Shown here: positions 10,737 to 21,890 of the stretch, one piece after another
Numbering within the stretch: the stretch's first letter is position 1
Layout: every line of letters begins with the position of its first letter
Source: Mortierella alpina
Taxonomy: Eukaryota; Mortierellomycota; Mortierellomycetes; Mortierellales; Mortierellaceae
Direction of reading: 5' to 3'
Length of the DNA: 64,000 nt
Assembly (NCBI GenBank): GCA_029449245.1
Contig: JANATF010000008.1
Coordinates: forward strand, 558,001-622,000
The notes under the pieces: generated by a model
Databases searched by the model: none
Told to the model about the DNA's origin: nothing
Seen by the model: the letters and a program-made list of their open reading frames with translations, nothing else
Position numbers and translations under genes: made by a program

Positions 10737-12496
10737 AGAAAAAAAAAGAATTGTTAATGTAACCCACCTATACGAAAAAAAAACCAAAAAAATACACTCA
10801 CCCTGACGCGTCGTCCCAACCTAAAATGACGCGTCTGAGCAACTATTTCATGTCCAAGTGTGCTCTAAAATAAAAGCCTTACAATAATAATCATCTTCAA
10901 AAACTTTTTGCCTCCTGGATGAGAGAACAATATACTTCATCGACATGTTAGGCAGGGAAAATTGGAAATTATGACTCTTCCACTTTTATATTTCGTCGTT
11001 TGGGTCCATATCTCTAGGTATAATCATCACCTCTCGGAGGCAGAGAACAGGTCTTTGGCTAGGCATGAGGGAATGGTTTAGCATTTAGTAATAAGTTTTT
11101 CAAAGCCCATTGGATCCTCGAAGAGTAAAGCCCCTCCTGCAGTTCTCACAGCATTCGGGTCCACAGAAAACTGGGTCGTTAATGGTGTGTCAACCCCTGT
11201 GCAGCAACTGGATGCATATAGGTTGCATTAAAATTTTATTTCTGAATGAGAAAGAGGACAGAAAGTGAGTACATGTGGAAGTTGAACAGGGTGGAGGGTG
11301 AGATAATGTCTACAAGGTTCAGGCAAGATAAATAAGAGGAGGGAGAGAGGGAGACAGACAAAAAAAAACAAGAAAAAAAGCGGGAGTTGAGTGCTGGAGA
11401 TGAGGCGGAGAAAAAGAAAAGAGAACTCCCTCTTAGCCAAGGACCAAATGAATGCGCAACGGATGCAAATTGAGTGTGTAGGTATAGATGTGAATGGTGG
11501 AAGAACTGAAGGGGGACATCATTTGCGCCCCCCCCCCCCCCCGTTGTCAGGTTGTTTTTGACGTTGCGCTTCTAAATCGTGTCTCCAGGTCTCTATCAGA
11601 ATAGCCCACAGGTACGGTGTACATTGCATATGCATAGGATCAAGACAAAAGGTCCATGCGGATGGTTGCTCCAAATCATGCCAGTCGGAAGGGGGATGCG
11701 GCTCAATTTTTTTCTGGACTAACTTGTTGCTCAGACCGGGTTAAGAGACCCTTGCCCGGCAGTTTGCTCCTGTTTTGTCCATGGCCACTCCCGAGTTCCC
11801 GTCCTTTCTCTACCAGCAACAAAGTATGGTCTAGTACTCCCTATTCAATGATATAAAAATATGGTCAGCCAAGGCCAATTGATAGTCAGATCACAAGAGA
11901 AAAAAAAGTCCGAAGCAGATTAATATAGCGATGCACCACATGGCCCGGACTAGGCTGCTCTATTCGCATGTGCACACAAGATCTCGCCTATGCCGTATAA
12001 CATGCGCATCTCATCTTCATCTCCGAGGGGTTGTGTGGTTGAGAGCGACGGGTGTGCAGTTGCTGTGTGTGTGTGTGTGTGGGGGGGGGGGGTGAAAAAG
12101 GTGTGGGTTTCATAACAAGAACACCAGAATTGGGCTTGGCTACGTGCAGCAGCTCAGGAGGTGTACCGTGGTCGCAAGGTCGTACAATGTAATGTCGAGA
12201 CGTACTATTCCAACCCATACCCACATGTGGGGTTGACAACGATTGTCCCTGGACGTCCCAGCAGCGCCGCTATTCCCTTTGCTTTTCTTGTTGTTTTTGT
12301 TTGCGGTATGCTCCATGCCTCCTAGCTCATGCATTGCGTCGGCTGACGAGCAAAACAAACGAGGGCGCTTCCTAGCTGATGCTCCTACGATTTTTTTTGC
12401 TCTTGCTCACTGTCTGCAACCCGCCTTGTATGTGCAAATCTCCCAGCTCATCCCCCAATGCGTTGAAACAATCGCTCCGCAGTGTGTGCGCCTAAT
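10737..12496. other. Intergenic region with homopolymer and microsatellite tracts
   Basis: No gene is supported. It contains a 15-C run (11528-11542) and a (TG)n tract followed by a 12-G run (about 12064-12092). Short open frames lack protein-like composition. Confidence 0.45.
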
Positions 12497-12775
12497 TTAC
12501 CTGTGTTGGCCATGGGGGTTGTCATTGTAAACTTCACTGCTCCGAACTGTCCGTGTGTCCTTTCGAGAGAGGGCTCGCTTGAAGGATTTTGCGCGGGACA
12601 TGCTGCCAGTGTCGTTGCCAACCTGGTTGTTTGTGTAAATGCCATCCTTGTAGTTGGAATCGTAGTAGTCCTTGTCCCGCTGCTCAAACTCGGGAGTCAG
12701 TGCCGCCCGACGCTTGGTGTACTTGCCAATCTTCCAGATCTCGTAGTTGCGCATCAGTTTGTCCATGAGACCCAT
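12497..12775 (-). CDS. Possible small basic/acidic hypothetical protein
   Basis: A 92-residue frame starts MGLMDKLMRNYEIWKIGKY and is rich in charged, Asn and Tyr residues (for example FEQRDKDYYDSNYKDG), more protein-like than the overlapping antisense frame. It has no signal peptide or membrane segment. The upstream side on this strand (12776-13180) is a long pyrimidine-rich stretch, as in other promoters here. The stop codon overlaps a good donor (CAG followed by GTAAAT), so the true gene may splice onward; I could not choose an acceptor. No family is recognised. Confidence 0.45.
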   Translation of the reverse strand: MGLMDKLMRNYEIWKIGKYTKRRAALTPEFEQRDKDYYDSNYKDGIYTNNQVGNDTGSMSRAKSFKRALSRKDTRTVRSSEVYNDNPHGQHR

Positions 12776-14699
12776 GTTGGAGTGTGTCGAGCAAAGGACG
12801 TGAAGGGGGGGAATGAAGGCGGCAGGGAGAGCGGATGAATAGGGAGTGAAGATGAGCTAGTCTCGAGTTTTCAACGGAACGACAGGGGAGCGACGGGGGT
12901 CAGATGACGAAAGAGTGATGGAGCTGGAGAGGGCGAGTGGAGGGGCGGCGTGATGATGGGGCAAAGGGTGCAACGGGTGCAGTGTGGATGTGAAGGACAG
13001 GCCTGCCTGTGGAAGTGTGAATGTGATGTGGGGGCGAGATCGCAGAAGGGGAGCTGGGAAAGGGCTGGAAAGGAAGAAGCAAGAGGCAGAGGGAGAAAAA
13101 AGAGAGACTGGGTGCGAGAGACAAGGAGTGATAGAGCGATAAGTAGAGCGACGACGACGAGAAAACCCAAACGGCCGCTGCCCTGCAGCTGGTTGGTCCT
13201 CTCGGCCGAATCTCCCGGTATGGCGATGGTTCCTTGGATTCAGGCCAACTCCCTCACGGGGCGCACCGCAACAACTATGTCAGTGTGTATTCTACAATCA
13301 CCAATCCTTTGCCTTCCTTTGCCTTCCCTTGCCTTTCCTCGCCCTTCCTTGCCTTTTCTCGTTCTCCCCACACCCCTTCCTCAACCTTGTCTCCCTGCTG
13401 TCTAAACAACAACAATGGATGTTGCTACTCCAGATTCTGATGCTGTCCTGTCAACCCGTAGGTGCGTCATGTTTTTTGTTGTGTTTGTACTTTCTTGTTC
13501 CTGCCTGTCGATAGACTGTCCTTTCCTTTCCCCCCCTGCAGACGACAGTAGATAAACATCTCAGGCACAAGGGCCAAGCATCGAACATGAGATACAGGGA
13601 GATATCGGCAATGGAACGAAAGCAAGATCAAGATTGCAATTGCATATCGTTGAGCAAGGCAATACAAGAAAAAAACAACCAGTCTGCGTGGGAAGGTATG
13701 AATCTATCAGAGGACTGTGCCCACTCAAAAGACAGCAAATGGAAAGAGACACATGGCCTCTCGACTACTTCTATTATTATTAGTCCCCTTCATACCACGT
13801 ATCTACGCCCGATGGACGACGACAAGGTGCACACATTAGAGTTCCTACTCTCGTCTCTGTGGTTTAGAACTCATCCATAGCAATCATATAATCCAGAAAC
13901 AGTGTTATTTATAACCGCAAGCAGCAACCTTGCCCCACCACCGGCAATTTTTTTTTCTTTGCTCACTCGCATATTGGCCTGCGGCTCTCATACCGGTTGT
14001 ACTCTAGATTTCAAGGTACTGTACTGTACCCAGTGCAGTAGTAAAAAAGCAAAAGAGTTCTTTTTCAATCGTCGCGTCCGCTTCGCTGTTGCGCTCACCT
14101 TCCGCTTTGGCTCTCGAGGGCGTCTCGCATCGCATGGTAGCATCGACCATGGATTGGTAGAAGTGTTGAGGCGAAGGGTGCAATTAGTCAGGCCTCTTGC
14201 AATTGGTTCCCTGAAATCTGGACCCACAAACAATAAAATGAACCAGCGCAGGTCTGTGTCTGTGTCTCTGGAGTCCTGGAGACGGCAGCTCAGTGCACTC
14301 TTTGGACAGTCTATGGCGTGAATGCACGCACAGTATGCGCGCCTTGACAACGCGGACATCAACATACCAGCGCTAGATTCTTAGGTTGGTGGCATGTTAA
14401 ATAGTTACAGGGTCAGGATGAGTCCTCTCCACCAGCCCCTTAACCCTTGTGGAAGCAGCTGCAATATTCGCCCAAATGGATGGTTGCCACGTCAATCCTC
14501 ATCACACATCTGATTGTGATCTCCACTCTCCCATCTGTTCTCTTTTTCTCATTTAACCCCTTCGGCCATCCATCGTCCGCAGGAAACATCTGGAACTCTC
14601 TATCGCTTTATTACACAGTCAAGAGCACAAAGAGGCGACACCCCCCCTCCCTCAGGAACTGCAACCCTTCCTGATCACACACATTACACAGTACAAGAG
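12776..14699. other. Intergenic region, CT-rich promoter sequences
   Basis: It begins with the purine-rich (CT-rich on the minus strand) sequence upstream of the small minus-strand frame, has a CCTTGCCTTTC-like repetitive stretch at about 13310-13360, and ends in the promoter of the J-protein gene. No coding frame is supported. Confidence 0.4.
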
Positions 14700-16207
14700 A
14701 TGAGGATACTTCTCTTCTTGAGCCTGGTGCTTGGGCTCGTGGCCACTTTGGTGGCAGCCGGAGCAGACTACTACGAAGTGCTGGGTGTCAAACGCACGGC
14801 TACCGTCAAGGAGATCAAGAAGCAATACAAAGTCTTGTCCAAAAAGTATCACCCAGACAAGAACCAAAACGGAAACGACAAGGAAGTCCACGAGAAGTTT
14901 GTCGAGGTCGCAGCAGGTAAGCATTATCGTTCGCCAAGGCTGTTTCTGAAAGGGATGACTATTGATCCCCCTTTGCTCCCCGTTTTTTTTTGAACCTTTG
15001 TCTCCCTCTCTCGCACACATACACACACACATGCAGCCTACGAGGTGCTTTCCGACGGTGAAAAGAGATCCATATACGATCGATATGGCGAAGAGGGTCT
15101 GAAACAGCAACAGGGTCAGGGTCAGGGCTTCCACGACCCATTCGATATCTTTGCACAGTTCTTTGGAGGCGGACACAGACATCAGCACGCGGAACAGGAG
15201 CGACGTGGACCCGAGATGCGTCTGGAGCTCGAGGTCACGCTCGAAGAGTTGTATTCCGGCAAGTCGATCGAGATTGAGGTCTCAAAACAAATCGTCTGCC
15301 CACATTGCAGCGGTTCGGGCGCTCGGTCCTCTGAGGACGTCGTCACTTGCTCAACATGCCAGGGCCAAGGAGTCAGGATCGTGAAGCACATGTTGGCTCC
15401 CGGCATGTTCCAACAGTTCCGTCAAACGTAAGTGGAAATTCTCAACAACAAGCACAAGGCGCTGGAAGTGTATCTGTTTGTATCAAAATGTACCACGAGA
15501 TGATTCAGCAGCGGACTGACAGATCACCTCACTGTACCTTCATCCCGCTTCTATCACACCTCACACACTCTCTCGCCCTCTCCCTCTCTCTATTATCACT
15601 TTGCCCTTGGGGACGGACAAAAAATAGATGCGACCAATGTGGTGGACAGGGCAAGACCATCAGAGCCCACTGCCCTGTATGTGAAGGCACCAAGGTTCAG
15701 CGTGGATCCGAGCAATTGACAGTCGTGATCGAGCGCGGTCTTGCAGATGGATCGACCATTGTCTTTGACCGGGAAGCCGACGAGGGACCCGACGTCATTC
15801 CAGGAGATGTCGTCTTTGAAATCCGTACTCGCCCACACGCCACCTTTGAAAGACGCCAGCACTCGCTTTACACCTATGTCACCATCACCCTGGAGCAGGC
15901 CCTCTTGGGATTCAATCTGGAGATCAAGCATCTGGACGGCAAATCCATCAAGCTCACGCGTGGCGAGTCTGTCACGCCGTATGGATATGTACAGACCTTG
16001 AAGGGACAGGGTATGCCCATCAAGGGACCTCGTGGCGATCAGCAGTTTGGCGATCTCTTTGTAGAGTACAAGATCGTCTTTCCCGAAAAGTTCCTCAAAG
16101 ACCAGCGCTCGCTGTTGGCCACAGCATTTGGAGTCGAGGCGCCATTTGACGAGACCATACAGGGCTCTGTGCCACGTCAGCAGCAAGTCTTGCACGATGA
16201 GATGTAG
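14700..16207 (+). CDS. SCJ1: ER-lumenal DnaJ/Hsp40 co-chaperone (Scj1/ERdj3 type)
   Basis: Exons 14700-14916, 15037-15427 and 15628-16207 give 395 residues. A signal peptide (about 1-20) precedes a J-domain with the HPD triad (YHPDKNQ), which stimulates the ATPase of lumenal Hsp70 (BiP/Kar2). A Gly/Gln-rich linker, four zinc-binding repeats ([30 protein letters not shown]) and a C-terminal substrate-binding region follow, so it is a full type I J-protein. The chain ends HDEM, a variant of the HDEL/KDEL retrieval signal that yeast Scj1 carries as KDEL. It should help fold secreted proteins such as those encoded elsewhere in this window. The gene is convergent with the M13 gene downstream. Confidence 0.92.
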
Positions 16208-16258
16208 TCTCAACAACCACAAAGTTATCATGGAGCGGATGGTAGTGAACCGACGAAT

Positions 16259-16369
16259 AATAAACGACGCTCATAGACCAAAAGCAAACAACGACCACGC
16301 TGAACTCTGAGGGAATAAACGACGCTCATAGACCAAAAGCAAACAACGACCACGCTGAACTCTGAGGGA
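16259..16369 (+). repeat. Perfect 55-bp tandem duplication carrying AATAAA
   Basis: Two adjacent copies with period 55 lie in the 224-base gap between the J-protein stop and the M13 stop. Each begins with AATAAA, so the putative polyadenylation signal of the J-protein gene is duplicated. Confidence 0.85.
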
Positions 16370-16431
16370 GGCTGGTATTATTATTACGGCCTATACATAA
16401 TTCTCAGCTGTCTATATAGCTTGAGCCACTC

Positions 16432-19400
16432 CTACCACAAGTCGCACTTGGTATCGGGGTTCATGGGTGACCGCTCCTTGCATCCAAAAACTTGGGCAAA
16501 ATGAGGCGAGTTCTGGACGGCGCCGTTGACACGCCATTTTGCCGGCGCATGCACATCCGTCCGCAGCTACGAATGACAAAAGAAAACCACACAACCGGTC
16601 AGGCGAAAAAAAAATATGCGCTCATGGAGTCACAGTGAAAAAGAGTGAAGTGTCAAGCTACCTACAGCTTCAATGGCCGAGGCTGGGCGTCTCTGGGAGC
16701 ACCAGACGCGAGCGAACGACATATAGAACAGCTGCTCGCGTGAGTACTTATCCAGACCTGGGAGTAGATGGTTCTTGTACCTATTTTTGTTATATCAAAG
16801 GCGAGACATTGGTTAGACAGATCGTATGCCAAGTAGGTCCGTTTGAAGGATAAAGGGTGCACAGGCCACATTACATATTGCCCTTGGGATCAGATTTGAA
16901 CCGCGCCTGCCATGCCTCGAATGATTTTTTCAATCCGCCATTATCTGCCAGGTTCTCGCCTAACGTGAGTTTTCCGTTGACATGGTTCTCCCGACCTTCG
17001 GGATCCTTGACTGTAAAGTTGCTGTACTGGTCCACAAAGCACTGGGACTTTGTGTTGAATTGCACCAGCGTATCGTTGGACCACCACTAATAACAAAGCA
17101 TGGGGATGAAGAGCGGTGAGAAAGCAATATAAGGATAGCGTGTCCGACGGTACACAACAACAACCTCTCAGGGGTTCACCCTTACATCTCTAAGTGCGCC
17201 GTGGGCATCATACAAACGTCCCTCGTTATCAAAGGCGTGCTATCAACAGAAATATACAAGGGAGTTGAGTTAGGGAGTTGCATTAGTATTCTGTGCACCA
17301 TCAACAGAGTAACGGAGCTTTTGGCATAACAATCGCCACCACCTACCGTCAATTCATGTCCTGCAACAACTCCGATGCCGCCATAGTTCAGGTAATCCGG
17401 GTTGTCACCATGAAAGAACGGCTGCTGTAAGATGCCAGCCGGGAAGACAATCTCGTTCACGCTCGGATTGTAATAAGCGTTCACGGTCTGGGGACTCATT
17501 AACCACCTGGCTTTGTCTACAGGTTTGCCAAGTGCATTCAACACCTGCTGCATATTCCATGTCTTGGATCGCATCTGATTTCCAAAAAAGTCTGTCTTGT
17601 CCATGCCCAAGTCCTTGAAATACTCTTCGAGCGACTCTGAAGACCTGACATCGGGCGATTCCACCGAATATCCAATCTTTTGAATAAGAAGATCAACCTT
17701 TTCCTTGGCGCTCGCGCGGGTCTCCTCGTCGTTGAGCCAGTCTAGACGCTTCAATCCGTCTACAAATGTCGTTCGCAGTGAGCTGATGATCCCGTCAGCC
17801 ATCTCCTTGCTGTCCCCCTTGAAAGCCTTCTCGATGAAATAATGTCCTGCCATGGCACCCAGCGCATTATCGACCACGTCCACACAAGTTTCCCATCGAG
17901 GCGTCACCAGATCTGCAGACACGCCCTGTAGTGCGGCCTTGAGCGTCTGCAGAGGCTTGCGCAGTTCGACCGCAAGACTCGGAGAGAGTTTCTGGATCAG
18001 CCGCCAAGCAAAGTAATTCTGCAGCGTCATCGCAGGCGTGTCTTTCAGTAACGCGTTCAGCTTCTCGAGATAGTCGGGCGAAGAGACAATGATCGGGTCC
18101 GGGACTTTGGAACTCTTCAACAGCTTCTCCAAGACCAATGGCCAGTCGATAGTGGGGATCAACTCTATGATCTGGCTCAGGTTGCGTGGATTGTAGGTAA
18201 ATTCGGAGTTGTCGAGATCTTCGGGGTTGGTGGAAATGGCGGCCAAAAGCTTTTCGAATTCAACAACATTCTTGGCGACCTGGGCCCACTCAACGGGCGC
18301 GGCGATGGGGTTCGATGCATCCTCCGTTTTGCGCGTGCCCATAACCCCTACAAACATATCCTCGATCGCCTTCTGATACACCGTCAAGATTTTGTCGTCT
18401 TCATAGTACTCCCTCGAAGGCAGGCCGAGCCCACTCTCCTCCACCCTGAATACAGTTTGGTCGGGATTCTTAGGGTCAGAGTCCACATCGAAATCGACCA
18501 TGGTGGTCACGCCGGCCCAAGCCAGTTGAGCGATAACCAAAGCCAGTTCCTCTCTTCCGGCCTTGGTGTTCCATGCAAGAAGTTCATCCTCGCGTTTACG
18601 CAATTCGTCACCGACAAAGGTATCAATGGGCGATGAGTGCTCCTGGCGATGTATAGCCTTTGGAAACAAGGGGCCGTCGTCCTCGAGTTCATAGTCATAG
18701 TCCTCATCCGCATACGCCGAATAGTGTAATTCCTGCTCCGGCTTTTGCTCGAGTGAGCTCTTGAGGGCAATGTTGATTTGCCTCAGTCCGTCCATGCCAC
18801 GCGCCAGGGATGTTGCGGGCGCATCCAGGTCAAGGACGCTCGTCTTTCCTTGAAATGTCTTGATCATCTTCTGGATCAACTCCACCATAGGCTGTACACC
18901 CACCTCTGTCAGTTTCTTTTCGTCCATGCAGCTCTCAAACAGGGCTTGGAGTTTGACGAGATTTCGTTTCGAAGGATCATCCTTGCCCCCGCGCTGGAAG
19001 CTCTTTGCTTCGGGTGTGAGGATGGCCTTAATGATTTCCTATAAAAGAGTCAAATTTCAATTCAATGCAAGGTCAGTCTTCAGGGCAAGGTAATCTGCAT
19101 AGCTGCATAACCTGTATGAGCATGATCCCCCCCTCCTTCTCTCACACGTAAGGCGCATAAGCTGATGTAGCCTCTCCCGACGTGGCCCCCTTTTTTTTGC
19201 GAGATTCTGAGAGCAGAAAAGAAGAACTTGCCTGGTTGTGCTGCTTGATGAGGTTGAAGTATCCAATCTGAGCCTTGTCATCTGGGATGGAGACCCGGTC
19301 CACGAATCCGCCACCTATAATGCCAATGCCAAGAGCGATACGTATACATATATTTTTAGCGATTCCATCATGCGACCTGCTGGTACTAATTTTTCCTGAC

Positions 19401-20227
19401 ATACAAAAAGGCGCGGAATAGCACGAGGCTGCCGTCGCCAAGTCGGGATGGGAGGCACACATGATGCAAGAGAGAGAGAGAAGGAGCTGGAGCTGGGAGG
19501 GTCACCCACGTACAGTTAAACGCAAAAAAGTCGGAGCAGGGATCCACTTCAGGCTTCATATCCTTCAGGATATCAGCGGCCACGATAGTGCACTCTGTTG
19601 TGCTGCATATGCCCTAAGAGTGTTGTTAACCACAAGAAGAAGAAATGCGTCAATGCGTCAATGCGTCAATGCGTCGATTCCAGTTGCCTTCTTGTGTGGT
19701 CTTCCCGTATCCGAGAAGAGGATCACCCTCCTTACGTTCTTCCCAGTGTCTGGCAGGGCCTCTCTAGCGCGGACATATGCGCAGAGGAAGGCGATGGCCA
19801 ACAGAAAGCACAGTCCCGCAGTCGCCATCAAGTATTTTTCGGTCTTTGAGAACTTTGTTTCGAAGGTGTAAACCGCACGTCGGCAAGGGTAGCAGCAGCA
19901 GCCGTACAACAGCCGCTTCAGTCCTGTGGGTCGGTCTTGTCCGGAGAAGCGCTGGGCGTCAAGTCCAGAGGAGGGATGGAGTGGAGGTGGTGGACCGCGT
20001 CGACGGTAGCCTGCGCCTGTGTTTTGGTGGCCGTATGCGCTTGGATCTGGACCAAGGATGTCTTCAGTCTCTTCTGACCAGTGGCGCTGGTTGTCGTTGC
20101 GGGGGTAGGCAGTGGGTGTCGTGTAGGGTTGACCGGGGGCGAGCTGGCTGTTGCTGCTGCTGTAAGGTAAAGAGGTGCGACGAGGTTGGTGCCCACTAAG
20201 AAGGGGCGTCGTGTCTGTGGAAGTCAT
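16432..20227 (-). CDS. M13 (neprilysin/ECE-like) zinc metallopeptidase, type II membrane form
   Basis: Eight exons from high to low coordinates: 20227-19736, 19613-19514, 19314-19232, 19038-17347, 17239-17186, 17086-16875, 16780-16666, 16566-16432 (960 residues). A long cytosolic tail (1-131) with a Cys cluster at about 110-115 leads to one membrane segment (about 132-152), so the catalytic domain faces the lumen or outside. Family marks: the N-terminal ICSTTEC and DPCSDFFAFNC, VNAYYNP, FPAGILQQPFF, the zinc motif HELTH (about 786-790), ENLADNGG with the third ligand, and the C-terminal CDLW. All catalytic residues are present, so it should be an active endopeptidase on peptides. The intron after 19232 uses a GC donor; the reading frame and family alignment support it. 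The start is the first ATG giving a compact cytosolic tail. Confidence 0.92.
19644..19675 (+). repeat. Four copies of an 8-bp repeat (AATGCGTC) in an intron
   Basis: Perfect tandem copies lie in the first intron of the membrane M13 gene, with no coding effect. Confidence 0.8.
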
Positions 20228-21890
20228 CCTTTTTTTTATGCTGCCTTTGTCGTATTTTTGGCTCGCTTGGGCTGTGGTTTTTTGTTTGCCCTCGTATGAG
20301 GTATATGGTACGTAGGTTTGCTGCGAGGGGGTGGAGGGGATGCGTTCAGCAGCGGCCACCTTTTGGGAATATGGAATGGAAGAGAGAGTGTGCGAGAGGC
20401 ACAGAGACAGAGACAGAGAGAGTGAGAGAGAGAACAAAAGAAATCAGAAAAATGAGGGGGTTGGACAAGGCTTTGAAGGGCCGATCCAAGGTTGAGGGTG
20501 TGGTTGGTGCTTGGCTCTTGCAGCGTGTGCGACACAAGGCAGGTCAGGTCGTGTTGAGGCGGTGTGTGTTTGGAGAGCGAGGAACAGAGAGAAGCAAGGT
20601 GAAGACGTTGAAGAGGAGGAGTGATGTGTGCGTGTCTGTGTGTGTGTCTGTGTGTGTGCTGTGTGTGTGTGTAAGTGTATGGGTGTGTGTGAATGTATGC
20701 GTGGAGAGTGAGTGAGTGAGTGAGTGAAGAAGCAAAAGAAGCAAAAGAAGCAAACGAAGCAACAGAGGCAAATAAACGAACAGTCAGGGTCCACACGTCG
20801 GGCTTGGCATTGGCCAACGAGTTTTCAGCCTGGTGAACCATGCACACGCACTGACGACGACAGCAGTGATGGGCCGATGACGATCCACGTCGTGGACAAC
20901 GGAACAGTCGTCCCCTGCCTCCCTTGCTTCTCTGCTTCTGCGCAGATCCCCAAACACACACGCGCACATACTGTACGCACAAATGCACAGAATGAGTAAG
21001 TTCCGTCCAATCCTGTCTTGGCCTTGAGCAAAGACGCAGAGACTAGTCACTCCCAGCAGCAAGAAGGCATGGCAAATGCACCCCCGTCTTTTTTTGCGTG
21101 TGGGTGGTCTCTCACTCTCTCACTCGCCTCCCTCTCGTTGTCTCTCCCCCATCTCTCACTGAGATACAACAGAGGGCTCATCGACAAAACCACGAGTCCT
21201 CCATGTGTGTGTGTATGTGGAGGGGGGGGGGGGGGCAAGAAGCCAACGAACTAGAGGGCTCGTGCGGCGTTTGTTCAAAAGTGGTTAATTGCGGCAAGCA
21301 CTCTTGTTCCTGCATCGCCAGAGAAGTGTTACGCCGTTCTCTGCACCTCTGACAGCTGCGTGCATTGGAGACTGCATCGGAGACAGCAATTGAACAGCAC
21401 GTCGAAGCGCACACGGTGAGCAAACTCAGTATTCTGTACACAGACTGATACGATCCGCTGCGTGGGTCTGGCGGGGAGTGTGGATGTATGGTGCTTGTCT
21501 CTTGCGGCTCTGCCTTTGTGCGACCGGATCCTGGTGCGGCGAGAGCAACGGTCTGTCGGGGCTGAGTGCCCACGTACATCCCACGCGTTGGTGGTCTCTG
21601 AAAGAGCGAGTACCCTCAAAGTCATGGCCTTGGTATATTATAAAAACCTCCACACATTCGTAATCACTCCCATAAATCCCTCCATTTCGAGTCCGAGACC
21701 TCATTCTAATCTCACCCTCCCCTCCGCCCCACCTCGTCCTCTTTGTGCTCGTTCTCTCTCCCTCCATCCTCCTCATTCTCTCGGGCTTCGTAGCTAGTAG
21801 TAACGGAGAGTGAAGCTGTGCACATCCCACAGTCTTGATTCGATCGATCCCTAGCCCCTCATCGTGTCTTCATTGATTCTTCATTCGATA
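20228..21890. other. Divergent promoter region with TG/GA microsatellites
   Basis: This lies between the divergently transcribed M13 and ZIP genes. It carries GAGA tracts (about 20400-20440), a (TG)n tract (about 20624-20695), AGCAAAAGA-type repeats (about 20730-20765) and a 14-G run (21222-21235). Open frames here are translations of these simple repeats and are not genes. A TATA element lies at 21639. Confidence 0.5.
21639..21645 (+). promoter_or_regulatory. TATA box for the ZIP transporter gene
   Basis: TATAAAA lies about 250 bases before the ATG at 21891 and is followed by a pyrimidine-rich stretch. Confidence 0.45.

Noticed and set aside
12482-12838. 118-codon plus-strand frame overlapping the small minus-strand frame
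   Set aside because: Its Val/Cys-rich translation looks like the antisense of the charged frame, with no family signal.
20236-20988. 250-codon minus-strand frame
   Set aside because: It is a translation of (TG)n, (GA)n and CT-rich promoter repeats upstream of the M13 gene.
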